A stretch of DNA of 64,000 nt from Thiobacillus sp. 63-78 (GTDB lineage Bacteria > Pseudomonadota > Gammaproteobacteria > Burkholderiales > Thiobacillaceae): positions 1 through 64,000 of the forward strand of contig MKWM01000040.1 in assembly GCA_001899765.1 (NCBI GenBank), written 5' to 3'. Positions within the stretch are counted from its first letter, which is position 1, and each line of letters opens with the position of its first letter. The position numbers were made by a program, and so were the translations under genes. This document shows positions 36,315 to 43,247 of the stretch, piece by piece. The notes below the pieces were generated by a model. That model saw nothing but the letters and a program-made list of their open reading frames with translations, was not told the origin of the DNA and ran no database searches.

Positions 36315-36719
36315 ATGAATCGCCGCTATCTGCTGGATACCAGCATCCTGTCCGACCTCGCAAAGAGGCCAGCCGGGCCGGTGACGCAACGCATCACCGA
36401 GCAGGGTGTTGAATCCATCGCCACCAGCCTCGTTGTTGCCTGTGAAATCCGTTTTGGCCTGGTCAAAAGCGGCTCGCCACGGTTAACTGAGAACATGAAC
36501 CAGGTGCTGGACAGCATTGAGATCTTGCCGCTGGAGCATCCGGTGGACGAGCATTATGCTGAAATCCGAAATGCCCTTGAACGTGCCGGCACACCGATCG
36601 GCCCGAATGACCTTCTGATTGCAGCCCACGCTCGCGCGCTCGGCATGATTCTGGTTACCGACAATGTGCGGGAATTTTCCCGCGTCGAAGGGTTGGGGGT
36701 GGAAAACTGGCTTGCATGA
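36315..36719 (+). CDS. vapC: VapC-type PIN-domain ribonuclease toxin
   Basis: 134 residues, a PIN nuclease whose family cleaves tRNA or rRNA. Acidic active-site residues are present: Asp8 in YLLDTSILSDL, Glu near 44 in ACEIRFGL, Asp near 98 in PNDLLIAAHA and Asp near 115 in LVTDNVREF. An in-frame GTG six bases upstream overlaps the antitoxin stop and could also be the start. The pair sits between intact wcaJ and the first broken copy of its 3' end. Confidence 0.9.
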   Translation: MNRRYLLDTSILSDLAKRPAGPVTQRITEQGVESIATSLVVACEIRFGLVKSGSPRLTENMNQVLDSIEILPLEHPVDEHYAEIRNALERAGTPIGPNDLLIAAHARALGMILVTDNVREFSRVEGLGVENWLA

Positions 36720-37138
36720 AGAGAATCGCAGCAAGATTCAAGGGGTAGGGTGGGCGCCGCCTGCGCGAACCATCATTGGCTGTACCTGATCGCTCGCGAT
36801 ATCAAACGCCTTGTCTTTTTTCTTGCGGGGTCGACGCGCCACCTGAAACTTGCTTCGCCTATGGATAGATATCCCGTCTGTTGCCAGCTTCGATCGCAAG
36901 GATATAAAGCCCATCCGGGCCATTAGCGGGTCCGAACGTCCTTGGCTGGGCCGCTCTGATGTTCGGGCTGATCGATCTGCGGTCTTTATAAAGTCTAATC
37001 ACCAATCCCCAGGTGGGGGCTTTCATGGAATGGCCGGCAGTGTCCGGCTGAAAGCGAAGTGGCGCATTGCCTTTGCCAAGCACAGAGGGCGATATATCGA
37101 GTCTGTCTCCGTTTGGGAAGCACTGATTTATTCGTAGC
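36720..37138. other. No gene recognised
   Basis: About 420 bases after vapC hold only short frames on both strands without motifs or ribosome binding sites. Minus-strand pieces such as GLYILAIEAGNRRDIYP read like a decayed small protein, but no family can be named. A short repeat element follows. Confidence 0.5.
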
Positions 37139-37218
37139 CGTTCGGGCTGAGCCTGTCGAAGCCCTTGTATTTCCAGGGAGTGCCCTTCGACAAGCCTGTC
37201 CTGAGCGAAGTCGAAGGG
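37139..37218. repeat. REP-like palindromic repeat pair
   Basis: CGTTCGGGCTGAGCCTGTCG (from 37139) is followed at 37183-37218 by a palindrome with arms CCCTTCGAC and GTCGAAGGG around CCTGTCCTGAGC. The motif TTCGGGCTGAGCCTGTCGAA is a familiar extragenic repeat of beta- and gammaproteobacteria. It directly precedes the first broken wcaJ tail. Confidence 0.75.
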
Positions 37219-37231
37219 GACTTGTTCGGGG

Positions 37232-37437
37232 CCTCCATAAGGGCACCATGCTGCGTCACAAGGTCAAGCCCGGCATCACCGGCTGGGCTCAGGCGCGGCG
37301 AAACCGAAACCCTCGACAAGATGCGTGCCCGCGTCCAGTACGACATCGACTACATGCGCAACGGGTCGCTGGGGTTCGACCTCATGATCATCGGCAAGAC
37401 GCTTGCGGTCGTCTGGCGCGACCAGAATGCATATTGA
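37232..37437 (+). pseudogene. Broken copy 1 of the wcaJ 3' end
   Basis: From the ATGCTGCG at 37248 to the stop at 37435-37437 this repeats wcaJ 35750-35950 at nearly every base. An 11-base deletion (GTCAACGGCCT of the original is missing near 37292) breaks the frame. It cannot encode a working enzyme. Upstream similarity ends within about 16 bases of the ATG. It is bounded by the VapBC/REP stretch and by the nucleotidyltransferase gene. Confidence 0.85.
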
Positions 37438-37467
37438 GATTCAGGTCCGAAGAGAGAGCCTGCTCCC

Positions 37468-38511
37468 TCAGGTTGTCAGCCACTTTCCGGCTTCGATGTC
37501 CGGGTAGAACTTGCCAAGTGCCGCCACGCCCTGCGTGGCGCGGCGCTGCCAGCCTTTTCCGCGAGACACGAGATCGGCCCACGCCTCGTCGATCTCCCAT
37601 GGCCGGTGCTCCCGGTAATACGCAAGCAGTGAAGCCACCTGGCGCAAATCCTTGGTGCCTTTTGCAGCAAAGGCGCCTTCCCGTTCCCCGTATACGATCA
37701 ACTTGTGCAGGGCGTAGCGGGCGGGATGGGGCACGCTGACCAAGACGGCGTTTCCGGGATCGAACAGGACGGCCTGCTGGATGTTCTCTAGTGAGAACGC
37801 CATGAACTTGAGCGGCTGGAGCGGGACATTCAGTTGAGGGTGCACATAGACCTCCTCACCCTTGCGGTGAGGCACCGTCAGAAAATCGAGCCTGAACTCC
37901 GGCTCTTTCGGATTCAGGTACGTCGCGCCGGATTTCCCGGAAAGCCCGGCCACGGGAAGGAATCCCATTTCCAGCGACTCGATTGCGCTGTGCGTCTTCA
38001 CCTCGACGGTGGCCGGAAGCGCGAGAGACACGCTCTTTCCCGCATGCGCGAAGTCGATGTCCTGGGTGCGCGACGAGTCTCCCCAACGTAGTCCCAGCAT
38101 GTTTCCGTATGCCAGAAACGCGTGGATTCCAACGAGCACGCCCCCCGCGCGAAAAAATCCGTAGTCGGCCAGCCGACCGATCACCTTCAACTGCCGGGAA
38201 ATCACCGGTGCACACCCTAACGCAAGGGCTGATCGTGCCAGCGGCACCAGCGATTCTCTTGCGGCCGGCTGGATGCGGCGCGCCATCAAGCGACGGACCG
38301 CTTCGTTGTCCGGTCCGATGAACACCTGGGCGCGTTTTCCGGAGGGCTCGTAGTACTGGTAGTACCAGTAGGACGTTCCCTTGACTGTCTTTTGTGCAAA
38401 GGACCCGGGAAGGTCCGCAATCGAACGGAGATGGTTGGCCGATAGCGCCGAATCGAGAAGCTGGGCATAAGTTGTCTGGGCTGAGAGCGGAAGCTCCTCG
38501 AAGTAAGGCAT
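37468..38511 (-). CDS. GSU2403-type nucleotidyltransferase-fold protein
   Basis: 347 residues from the ATG at 38511, which has GGAG 10 bases upstream; longer starts are possible. Segments LADYGFFRAGGVLVGIHAF (split as LADYGFFRAGG, VLVGIHAFLAYG), RWGDSSRTQDIDFAHAG and EFRLDFLTV give a nucleotidyltransferase-like GG/DxD pattern, and VLVSVPHPARYALHKLIVYGER is typical of the family (PF12281 as I recall). Related nucleotidyltransferases act as toxins in AbiE/MNT-type pairs; no separate antitoxin gene is seen here. A perfect 10-base palindrome covers its start region. It lies between two broken wcaJ tails. Confidence 0.75.
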   Translation of the reverse strand: MPYFEELPLSAQTTYAQLLDSALSANHLRSIADLPGSFAQKTVKGTSYWYYQYYEPSGKRAQVFIGPDNEAVRRLMARRIQPAARESLVPLARSALALGCAPVISRQLKVIGRLADYGFFRAGGVLVGIHAFLAYGNMLGLRWGDSSRTQDIDFAHAGKSVSLALPATVEVKTHSAIESLEMGFLPVAGLSGKSGATYLNPKEPEFRLDFLTVPHRKGEEVYVHPQLNVPLQPLKFMAFSLENIQQAVLFDPGNAVLVSVPHPARYALHKLIVYGEREGAFAAKGTKDLRQVASLLAYYREHRPWEIDEAWADLVSRGKGWQRRATQGVAALGKFYPDIEAGKWLTT

Positions 38512-38514
38512 CTC

Positions 38515-38548
38515 GTTATACTCCAAAATATTACTTTCGGAGTATAAC
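38515..38548 (-). promoter_or_regulatory. Operator palindrome before the nucleotidyltransferase gene
   Basis: GTTATACTCC (38515-38524) and GGAGTATAAC (38539-38548) are perfect inverted 10-mers with a 14-base AT-rich centre. The inner copy also provides the GGAG used as ribosome binding site. A repressor bound here would block both transcription and translation start; autoregulation is an inference. Confidence 0.65.
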
Positions 38549-38653
38549 CCGCCCGAGTCGCCGGGCAATACGCCAGGCATGGCCTCACGCTGCGGGAAGT
38601 TCTGTATCTTCAAACGTCACCGCATATTTGTTCAGCGTTATCCGGCAGTGCTC

Positions 38654-38873
38654 GCAGGCTCATCAAGGGCACCATGCTGCGCCACAAGGTCAAGCCTGGC
38701 ATCACCGGCTGGGCCCAGGTCAACGGCCTGCGCGGCGAAACCGAAACCCTCGACAAGATGCGCGCCCGCGTCCAGTACGACATCGACTACATCGCAACGG
38801 GTCGCTGGGGTTCGACCTCATGATCATCGGGAAGACGCTCGCGGTCGTCTGGCGCGACCAGAATGCGTATTGA
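38654..38873 (+). pseudogene. Broken copy 2 of the wcaJ 3' end
   Basis: Matches wcaJ from the CGCAAGCTCATCAAGGGC region (one mismatch) to the stop. Copies 1 and 2 share GGGCACCATGCTG where wcaJ has GGGCTATATGCTG, so they descend from one another or from a common variant. A single G is missing in GACTACATCGCAAC (near 38791), shifting the frame. It separates the nucleotidyltransferase from the RelBE-type pair. Confidence 0.85.
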
Positions 38874-38968
38874 CAGAAGCAAGTGAATGAACTTTAATGG
38901 CCCTGTTAAGGGTGCTTTTAATGGTTTTATAAGAGTGCCCGTGCATTCTGGCGGACAGGAGGTTTCAA

Positions 38969-39223
38969 ATGGCGAACATTGTCCTGGCGGAAGTCACCGC
39001 CAGCGTATCTGAACTCAAAAAAAATCCGATGGGAACGGTTGCGGCGGGCGAAGGGTTTCCTGTCGCCATTCTGAACCGCAATGAGCCCGCCTTCTATTGC
39101 GTCCCGGTCAAGGTTTACGAAGCGCTCATGGACAAGCTGGAGGACATCGAACTGAATGCCCTGGCCGAAGCGCGCATGTCCGATGGCAAGCTCCCCGTGA
39201 AAGTCCTGCTGGATGACCTATGA
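38969..39223 (+). CDS. Phd/YefM (StbD/RelB-like) antitoxin
   Basis: 84 residues after AGGAGG at a spacing of 7. The fold is read from MANIVLAEVTASVSELKKN and VAILNRNEPAFYCVPVKVYEALMDKLED, the Phd/YefM pattern (quoted in two parts: VAILNRNEPAFYCV, VKVYEALMDKLED). The C-terminus LPVKVLLDDL would cover the toxin. Its stop lies 8 bases inside the toxin gene. It should repress its own promoter in the 95 bases after the broken wcaJ copy. Confidence 0.9.
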   Translation: MANIVLAEVTASVSELKKNPMGTVAAGEGFPVAILNRNEPAFYCVPVKVYEALMDKLEDIELNALAEARMSDGKLPVKVLLDDL

Positions 39224-39494
39224 GCTGTTGTTTCATCCCGCTGCACTTGACGAATGGGGCAAGCTCGACAAGCCTGTGCGCGAGCAATTCAAGAAGAAAC
39301 TTGCCGAACGTCTCCATCATCCGCATGTTCCAGGCTCAAAACTTTCAGGCCAGAAAAACCGATACAAAATCAAGCTGAGAGGCATGGGCTATCGCCTGGT
39401 CTACGACGTGGTGGATACACAATTAATCGTCACCGTGGTTGCGGTTGGCAAACGCAAGCGCAACGCTGTCTATAAGGCGTCCGCATCGAGATGA
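39213..39494 (+). CDS. RelE/StbE-family toxin
   Basis: 93 residues; its ATG lies inside the antitoxin gene. Characteristic segments: YELLFHPAALDEWGKLD, FKKKLAERLHHP, NRYKIKLRGMGYRLVYDV and VVAVGKRKRNAVY. RelE toxins cut mRNA at the ribosomal A site; the basic residues Lys/Arg and Tyr needed are in place (RYKIKLR, YRLVYD, KRKRNAVY). The gene is intact. It lies between broken wcaJ copies 2 and 3. Confidence 0.92.
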   Translation: MTYELLFHPAALDEWGKLDKPVREQFKKKLAERLHHPHVPGSKLSGQKNRYKIKLRGMGYRLVYDVVDTQLIVTVVAVGKRKRNAVYKASASR

Positions 39495-39533
39495 GGCAGG
39501 CGAGCGTTGGCGCAACGCGTTTCCTCGAAACGC

Positions 39534-39618
39534 AAGAGTGTCGTCGGCCCGCGCCCTCACACTGTTCCCACTAACGAGCAGTATCGCAAGCTCATCAAGG
39601 GCTACATGCTGCTCCACC
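39534..39618 (+). pseudogene. Fragment copy 3 of wcaJ (internal part)
   Basis: This piece matches wcaJ from about 35684 to 35757: translated SVVGPRPHTVPTNEQYRKLI and KGYMLL against the original SVVGPRPHAV..NEQYRKLIKGYML. The match stops just after the ATGCTG where copies 1 and 2 begin, so copy 3 carries the sequence immediately before that point and copies 1 and 2 the sequence after it. Downstream the frame runs on into unrelated DNA. Confidence 0.8.
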
Positions 39619-39779
39619 CCGCCGGTCCGCCGGCTCTACCGGTACACATCTCGCCGATTACCCACTTCGATTACCAGAACGCAAAGCACGGCGTCCTGAA
39701 TATCGCAGATGACCCGATAGTCCCCGATGCGGCAGCGTCAGTAAGCACCGAGTTGCGGGTCGGTTAACGCCTTGCTCGT

Positions 39780-40100
39780 GCTGCCTGGAAGGCAGGCGAA
39801 TGTATTTTGTTCAAGCATCAGAAGTATGTCCGATACATGTTTGTCGATAAATTTTACACTTTTAAATTAATCGCTATATATATGTTAAATATTTGATATT
39901 AAAAATAAAATAATTAAAACTTTATATTGAATATGGGTTTTTTGTGTCGTGTTTAGTGTGTTATTTCATTCATTGTTAGAATAATTTGTCGGAATTTTTT
40001 ACATGTATGGTTATAACCTACCAACATGCATACAAAAAATAACTAAATTCAAACCTTAAATAATTGATTGTTAAGTTTATTGATAACCGCAACAGAAAAC
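39780..40100. other. Strongly AT-rich intergenic segment
   Basis: After an unassigned 160 bases following the wcaJ fragment, 39840-40080 is very AT-rich (long A/T runs, TATATATA, AATAATTAAAA) in a GC-rich genome. It holds a perfect palindrome GGTTATAACC at 40009-40018. No gene is seen. Such DNA often binds H-NS-like proteins and marks acquired regions; it borders the lower-GC genes at 40.2-45.3 kb. Confidence 0.6.
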
Positions 40101-40116
40101 TGGAATGGGCATTGCT
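40101..40116 (+). promoter_or_regulatory. Candidate sigma-54 promoter of PEP-CTERM gene 2
   Basis: TGGAATGGGCATTGCT has TGG and TTGC with GG and GC 10 bases apart, five of seven -24 bases as in TGGCACG, and a perfect -12. It is about 95 bases before the annotated start. Confidence 0.65.
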
Positions 40117-40210
40117 ATGTGAGAGTCGCCGCTAGGGAACGATTCGGTGAAAGAGTGTTACACCGTGTGGCAGGAGGAATGTAGTTGTAGTTCGATCGAT
40201 ATCTATCTAC

Positions 40211-40900
40211 ATGAATGAGGAGATTTATAAGACGAAATTCACGAAAACTTTATTTGCACTGGCAATTGGCAGCGTTGGCATCGCGGGTGCCATGAGCGCA
40301 AGTGCTGCAACTCTGAACAACGGCGATGTCCTGACCATCCAAGCCTCCACTGTTGACGGCAGCGGATACGTTGTACTGGGTACCGGCTCTTATTTTGGTA
40401 TGGACTCCAACAAAAACGGGGTCATTGCCAAGCCTGAGCGTGTTGCCTTGGCGCAAGGCACCACCGGCTTGACCATTGGCAAAGCGAGCACCACGCCTGG
40501 TGATATCACCTCGACCTGGTTATTCTTCGGCAATCCGGGTACTGACTATCTGACTTCTGCAGTTACGGGCGGCACGGCGACTGGCTTGAATATGTCGGGC
40601 TGGACGGTGACCTGGAACGGTATTCCTACTATTCCCATGGGCTCCGGCGCGTGGGGCACTGGTTACACCAGTGGCCTGGCCAACTTTAGCTGGGACGGCA
40701 ACTATGGCAGCACCTACACACTGGACTACCATGCGACCGTGCCTGTGGGTGATGTGTCCGGCTTCGGTGGCGTGCAGTATGCCCTTCACCTGCAAGGTAC
40801 TGTCCAAGCTGCACCCGTTCCAGAGGCGTCCACTTACGGCATGATGCTGGCAGGATTGGGTTTGGTCGGGTTTGCCGTCCGTCGCCGCAAGTTGGTCTGA
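40211..40900 (+). CDS. PEP-CTERM sorted surface protein 2
   Basis: 229 residues from the ATG at 40211. That ATG has no ribosome binding site; AGGAG lies inside the frame at 40219-40222 and points instead to an ACG at 40232, giving a more normal start (KFTKTLFALAIG). Either ACG is used, or the original ATG mutated and the upstream one rescues. Signal peptide to ASAA, a Gly/Thr/Ser-rich body with no recognised domain, then VPEASTYGMMLAG, a hydrophobic helix and RRRK: an exosortase sorting tail. It is followed by a terminator. Confidence 0.92.
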   Translation: MNEEIYKTKFTKTLFALAIGSVGIAGAMSASAATLNNGDVLTIQASTVDGSGYVVLGTGSYFGMDSNKNGVIAKPERVALAQGTTGLTIGKASTTPGDITSTWLFFGNPGTDYLTSAVTGGTATGLNMSGWTVTWNGIPTIPMGSGAWGTGYTSGLANFSWDGNYGSTYTLDYHATVPVGDVSGFGGVQYALHLQGTVQAAPVPEASTYGMMLAGLGLVGFAVRRRKLV

Positions 40901-40970
40901 GCGTTGATAATGGATGGGGTGGGTGGAGGGCCTTCCGGCTTGGTTGCTTACCCTGCAAGTTAGAAAATTT

Positions 40971-40999
40971 GCCGCACAGAAAGTCTGTGCGGCTTTTTT
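40971..40999 (+). terminator. Rho-independent terminator after PEP-CTERM gene 2
   Basis: Stem GCCGCACAG pairs with CTGTGCGGC around loop AAAGT, followed by six T (40994-40999). It lies 70 bases after the stop. Confidence 0.92.
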
Positions 41000-41198
41000 A
41001 TCGCAGAAAGATTAATTCTGCCCGGTCTTGCACTGGTTAGGAGTTGCAATAGAGATTTGGCCATGGCCGGTTTGACTGTGCTTCAATTGTGTAAATTGGT
41101 CTTTGTGCAGGAAAAGATGATGTTGCACAAGGTGATTCGCCGCTAGTTGGCAACATACATAAATCTGACGATACGTCTAAATTCATTGACGATTTAGT

Positions 41199-43022
41199 AT
41201 GGCAAAACCCAATGTTCTGATCCGTTCCAAAAAGAACAAGGCAATCGAATTGCTCAACAATAACAAGTTGCGTGAAGCGGATGCTTTGTTTGCGGCAGTA
41301 TGCCAAGCCGCGCCAACCGATGTCGAGTCGTGGGTAATGCGGGGACTCATTCATCGAAAGTTGGGGCAATTCAGTGACTCGGAGACCTGTTGTCACCGTG
41401 CTTTGCAATACAGGCCGGATTATGCGTGGGGCTACCACGTCATGGGCTCTGCGCTCCAGTGCCAAGGCCGTATGGACGAATCGCTTGCCTGCTACCGCAA
41501 GGCGATTGGATTGGCTCCCAATTATGCGGAATCGCACTATTTTCTTGCCAATGCATTGCGTGAAGTGGGGGGCATGGGAGAAGCGGTAGCAAGCTATCGT
41601 CAAGCCATCAAGTTGCAACCGAACTATGTCGAGGCCTTATGTAACCTGGGTGCGGTGTTGACTGCGCTGGGCGAAGTTCAGGAGGCTGCGGGCCTGTTGA
41701 AAAAAGCTCTATCTTTGAGACCGGACGCCCCACAGATCCACTGTAATCTTGGGCAGATCCTAGAGCGAGAGGGGCGGTTTGCCGAGGCGCTGGAGAAATA
41801 TCAACGGGCCATGGAATTGGACCCTGAATCCTTGGATGTGCAAGTTAACGTGGCGTCGCTGCTGGAAAAAACGAACAGACTTGAAGAGGCGGCGGAATTG
41901 GTTAGTAGCATGTTGCCGCACGTGCCTGATGATCCCGCATTATTATTGGTGGCGGCCAGGTTGGCGCGTCGTGAAAACAAAGCGGATGAGGCAATCGCCT
42001 TGCTTGAAGGAGCATTGGAAAAGAATCCTGGTCTGGGTGTCGTAGGGGATATCCATTTCTTGCTTGGGCAAATGTACGACAAGGCAGGTGACCCGGAACG
42101 TGCTTATTTTCATTTTATTGAAGGAAATAGGCTCGTTGCCCAGGTTGCCGGGTCCTATGGCGATCAAACCAAATTTCTGGATCGTGTTGACAAGATGCAT
42201 GCATATCTGGTGTCGGACCTGTGCTCTCTTCAGCCAGCACAACCAATAGCGACAAACACCGCAGACCCTGTCTTCCTTCTGGGCTTCCAGCGTTCTGGCA
42301 CAACATTGTTGGAGCAAATATTGGATAGCCATCCTGGTTTGCAAAGCATGGAAGAGAAGCCTACGGTTTTTGCGCTGGTTGGAGCATTTGAGGAAATGGC
42401 CCAAGGTCGTGAGAGCGCTCTGGCTGAACTGTCTGATGACCAGGTATCTCGACTTAGGGAAGTCTACTTCAATGAAGTGGCTCGCCATGTCAAACTTCAG
42501 CCCGGCAGTCTGCTGGTGGACAAGATGCCCTTGAATACGATCAATGCCCATGTAATCTGGCGTGTTTTTCCACAAGCCAAATTCATTTTGGCCATCCGCC
42601 ACCCCTGTGACGTGTGCTTAAGCTGTTTCATGCAAAATTTTGTCATGAACGAGTCAAACGCGGGGTTCATCAGCCTTGATAATGCAGCAAGGGTATATAG
42701 CGAAGTAATGCAGTTGTGGCAGATGGCGACTCGCTTGCTACCCCTTGATTATCATCAGATACGCTATGAAGATCTGGTCTCCGACTTTGAAAAAGAAACA
42801 CGTGCTCTGCTTGAGTTTCTGGGGGTGGGGTGGGATGACAGTGTACGTGGTCACACCGAGCACGCAGTCAAGCGCGGAACGATCAGGACACCCAGCTACC
42901 ATCAGGTAACTCGCCCTATATATCAAGACGCCAAATACCGGTGGAAGCGTTATGCCAAGCAGTTCGAGCCTGTTCTGCCGGTGCTTCGGCCTTTTATCGA
43001 TTATTTTGGTTATCGGGAATGA
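41199..43022 (+). CDS. TPR-repeat sulfotransferase
   Basis: 607 residues. About residues 10-310 are tandem tetratricopeptide repeats (for example YAWGYHVMGSALQCQGRMDE, NYVEALCNLGAVLTALGEV). From about 355 a PAPS-dependent sulfotransferase domain follows: the 5'-phosphosulfate loop GFQRSGTTLLEQILDSHP and the 3'-phosphate motif AIRHPCDVCLSCF. It has no signal peptide, so it would sulfate a precursor on the cytosolic side. Its base composition is clearly more AT-rich than the flanking eps genes, like its neighbours at 40-45 kb. With a second sulfotransferase at 56.2 kb it supports a sulfated polysaccharide or protein. Confidence 0.9.
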   Translation: MAKPNVLIRSKKNKAIELLNNNKLREADALFAAVCQAAPTDVESWVMRGLIHRKLGQFSDSETCCHRALQYRPDYAWGYHVMGSALQCQGRMDESLACYRKAIGLAPNYAESHYFLANALREVGGMGEAVASYRQAIKLQPNYVEALCNLGAVLTALGEVQEAAGLLKKALSLRPDAPQIHCNLGQILEREGRFAEALEKYQRAMELDPESLDVQVNVASLLEKTNRLEEAAELVSSMLPHVPDDPALLLVAARLARRENKADEAIALLEGALEKNPGLGVVGDIHFLLGQMYDKAGDPERAYFHFIEGNRLVAQVAGSYGDQTKFLDRVDKMHAYLVSDLCSLQPAQPIATNTADPVFLLGFQRSGTTLLEQILDSHPGLQSMEEKPTVFALVGAFEEMAQGRESALAELSDDQVSRLREVYFNEVARHVKLQPGSLLVDKMPLNTINAHVIWRVFPQAKFILAIRHPCDVCLSCFMQNFVMNESNAGFISLDNAARVYSEVMQLWQMATRLLPLDYHQIRYEDLVSDFEKETRALLEFLGVGWDDSVRGHTEHAVKRGTIRTPSYHQVTRPIYQDAKYRWKRYAKQFEPVLPVLRPFIDYFGYRE

Positions 43023-43247
43023 GCAGCGTAACGCCCGTGAATTTCCCACCGAGGCGGATTTAGTTGCTCTGGGGGTAAACTAAAAAATGTGTTTCTGAAT
43101 GAATATAGGCTTGAAATTATTTGGAAAGGGGTGTTGATTAACTTGGCTTTTGAGACGCAGATCGATGATTAAGTAAATTCACTATCTCATTATAATTGTT
43201 TATAAAAAGCTGGCTGCGTACAAGGTTGGCTACGGAGGGGTCTCTAG

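Noticed and set aside
39507..39767. 86-codon gene after the RelE toxin
   Set aside because: It is a chimera of a wcaJ fragment and unrelated sequence, without a ribosome binding site.
43144..43159. Sigma-54 promoter before the fused barrel gene
   Set aside because: TGGCTTTTGAGACGCA has the GG-N10-GC spacing but lacks the TTGC -12 and most of the -24 bases found at the other sites.
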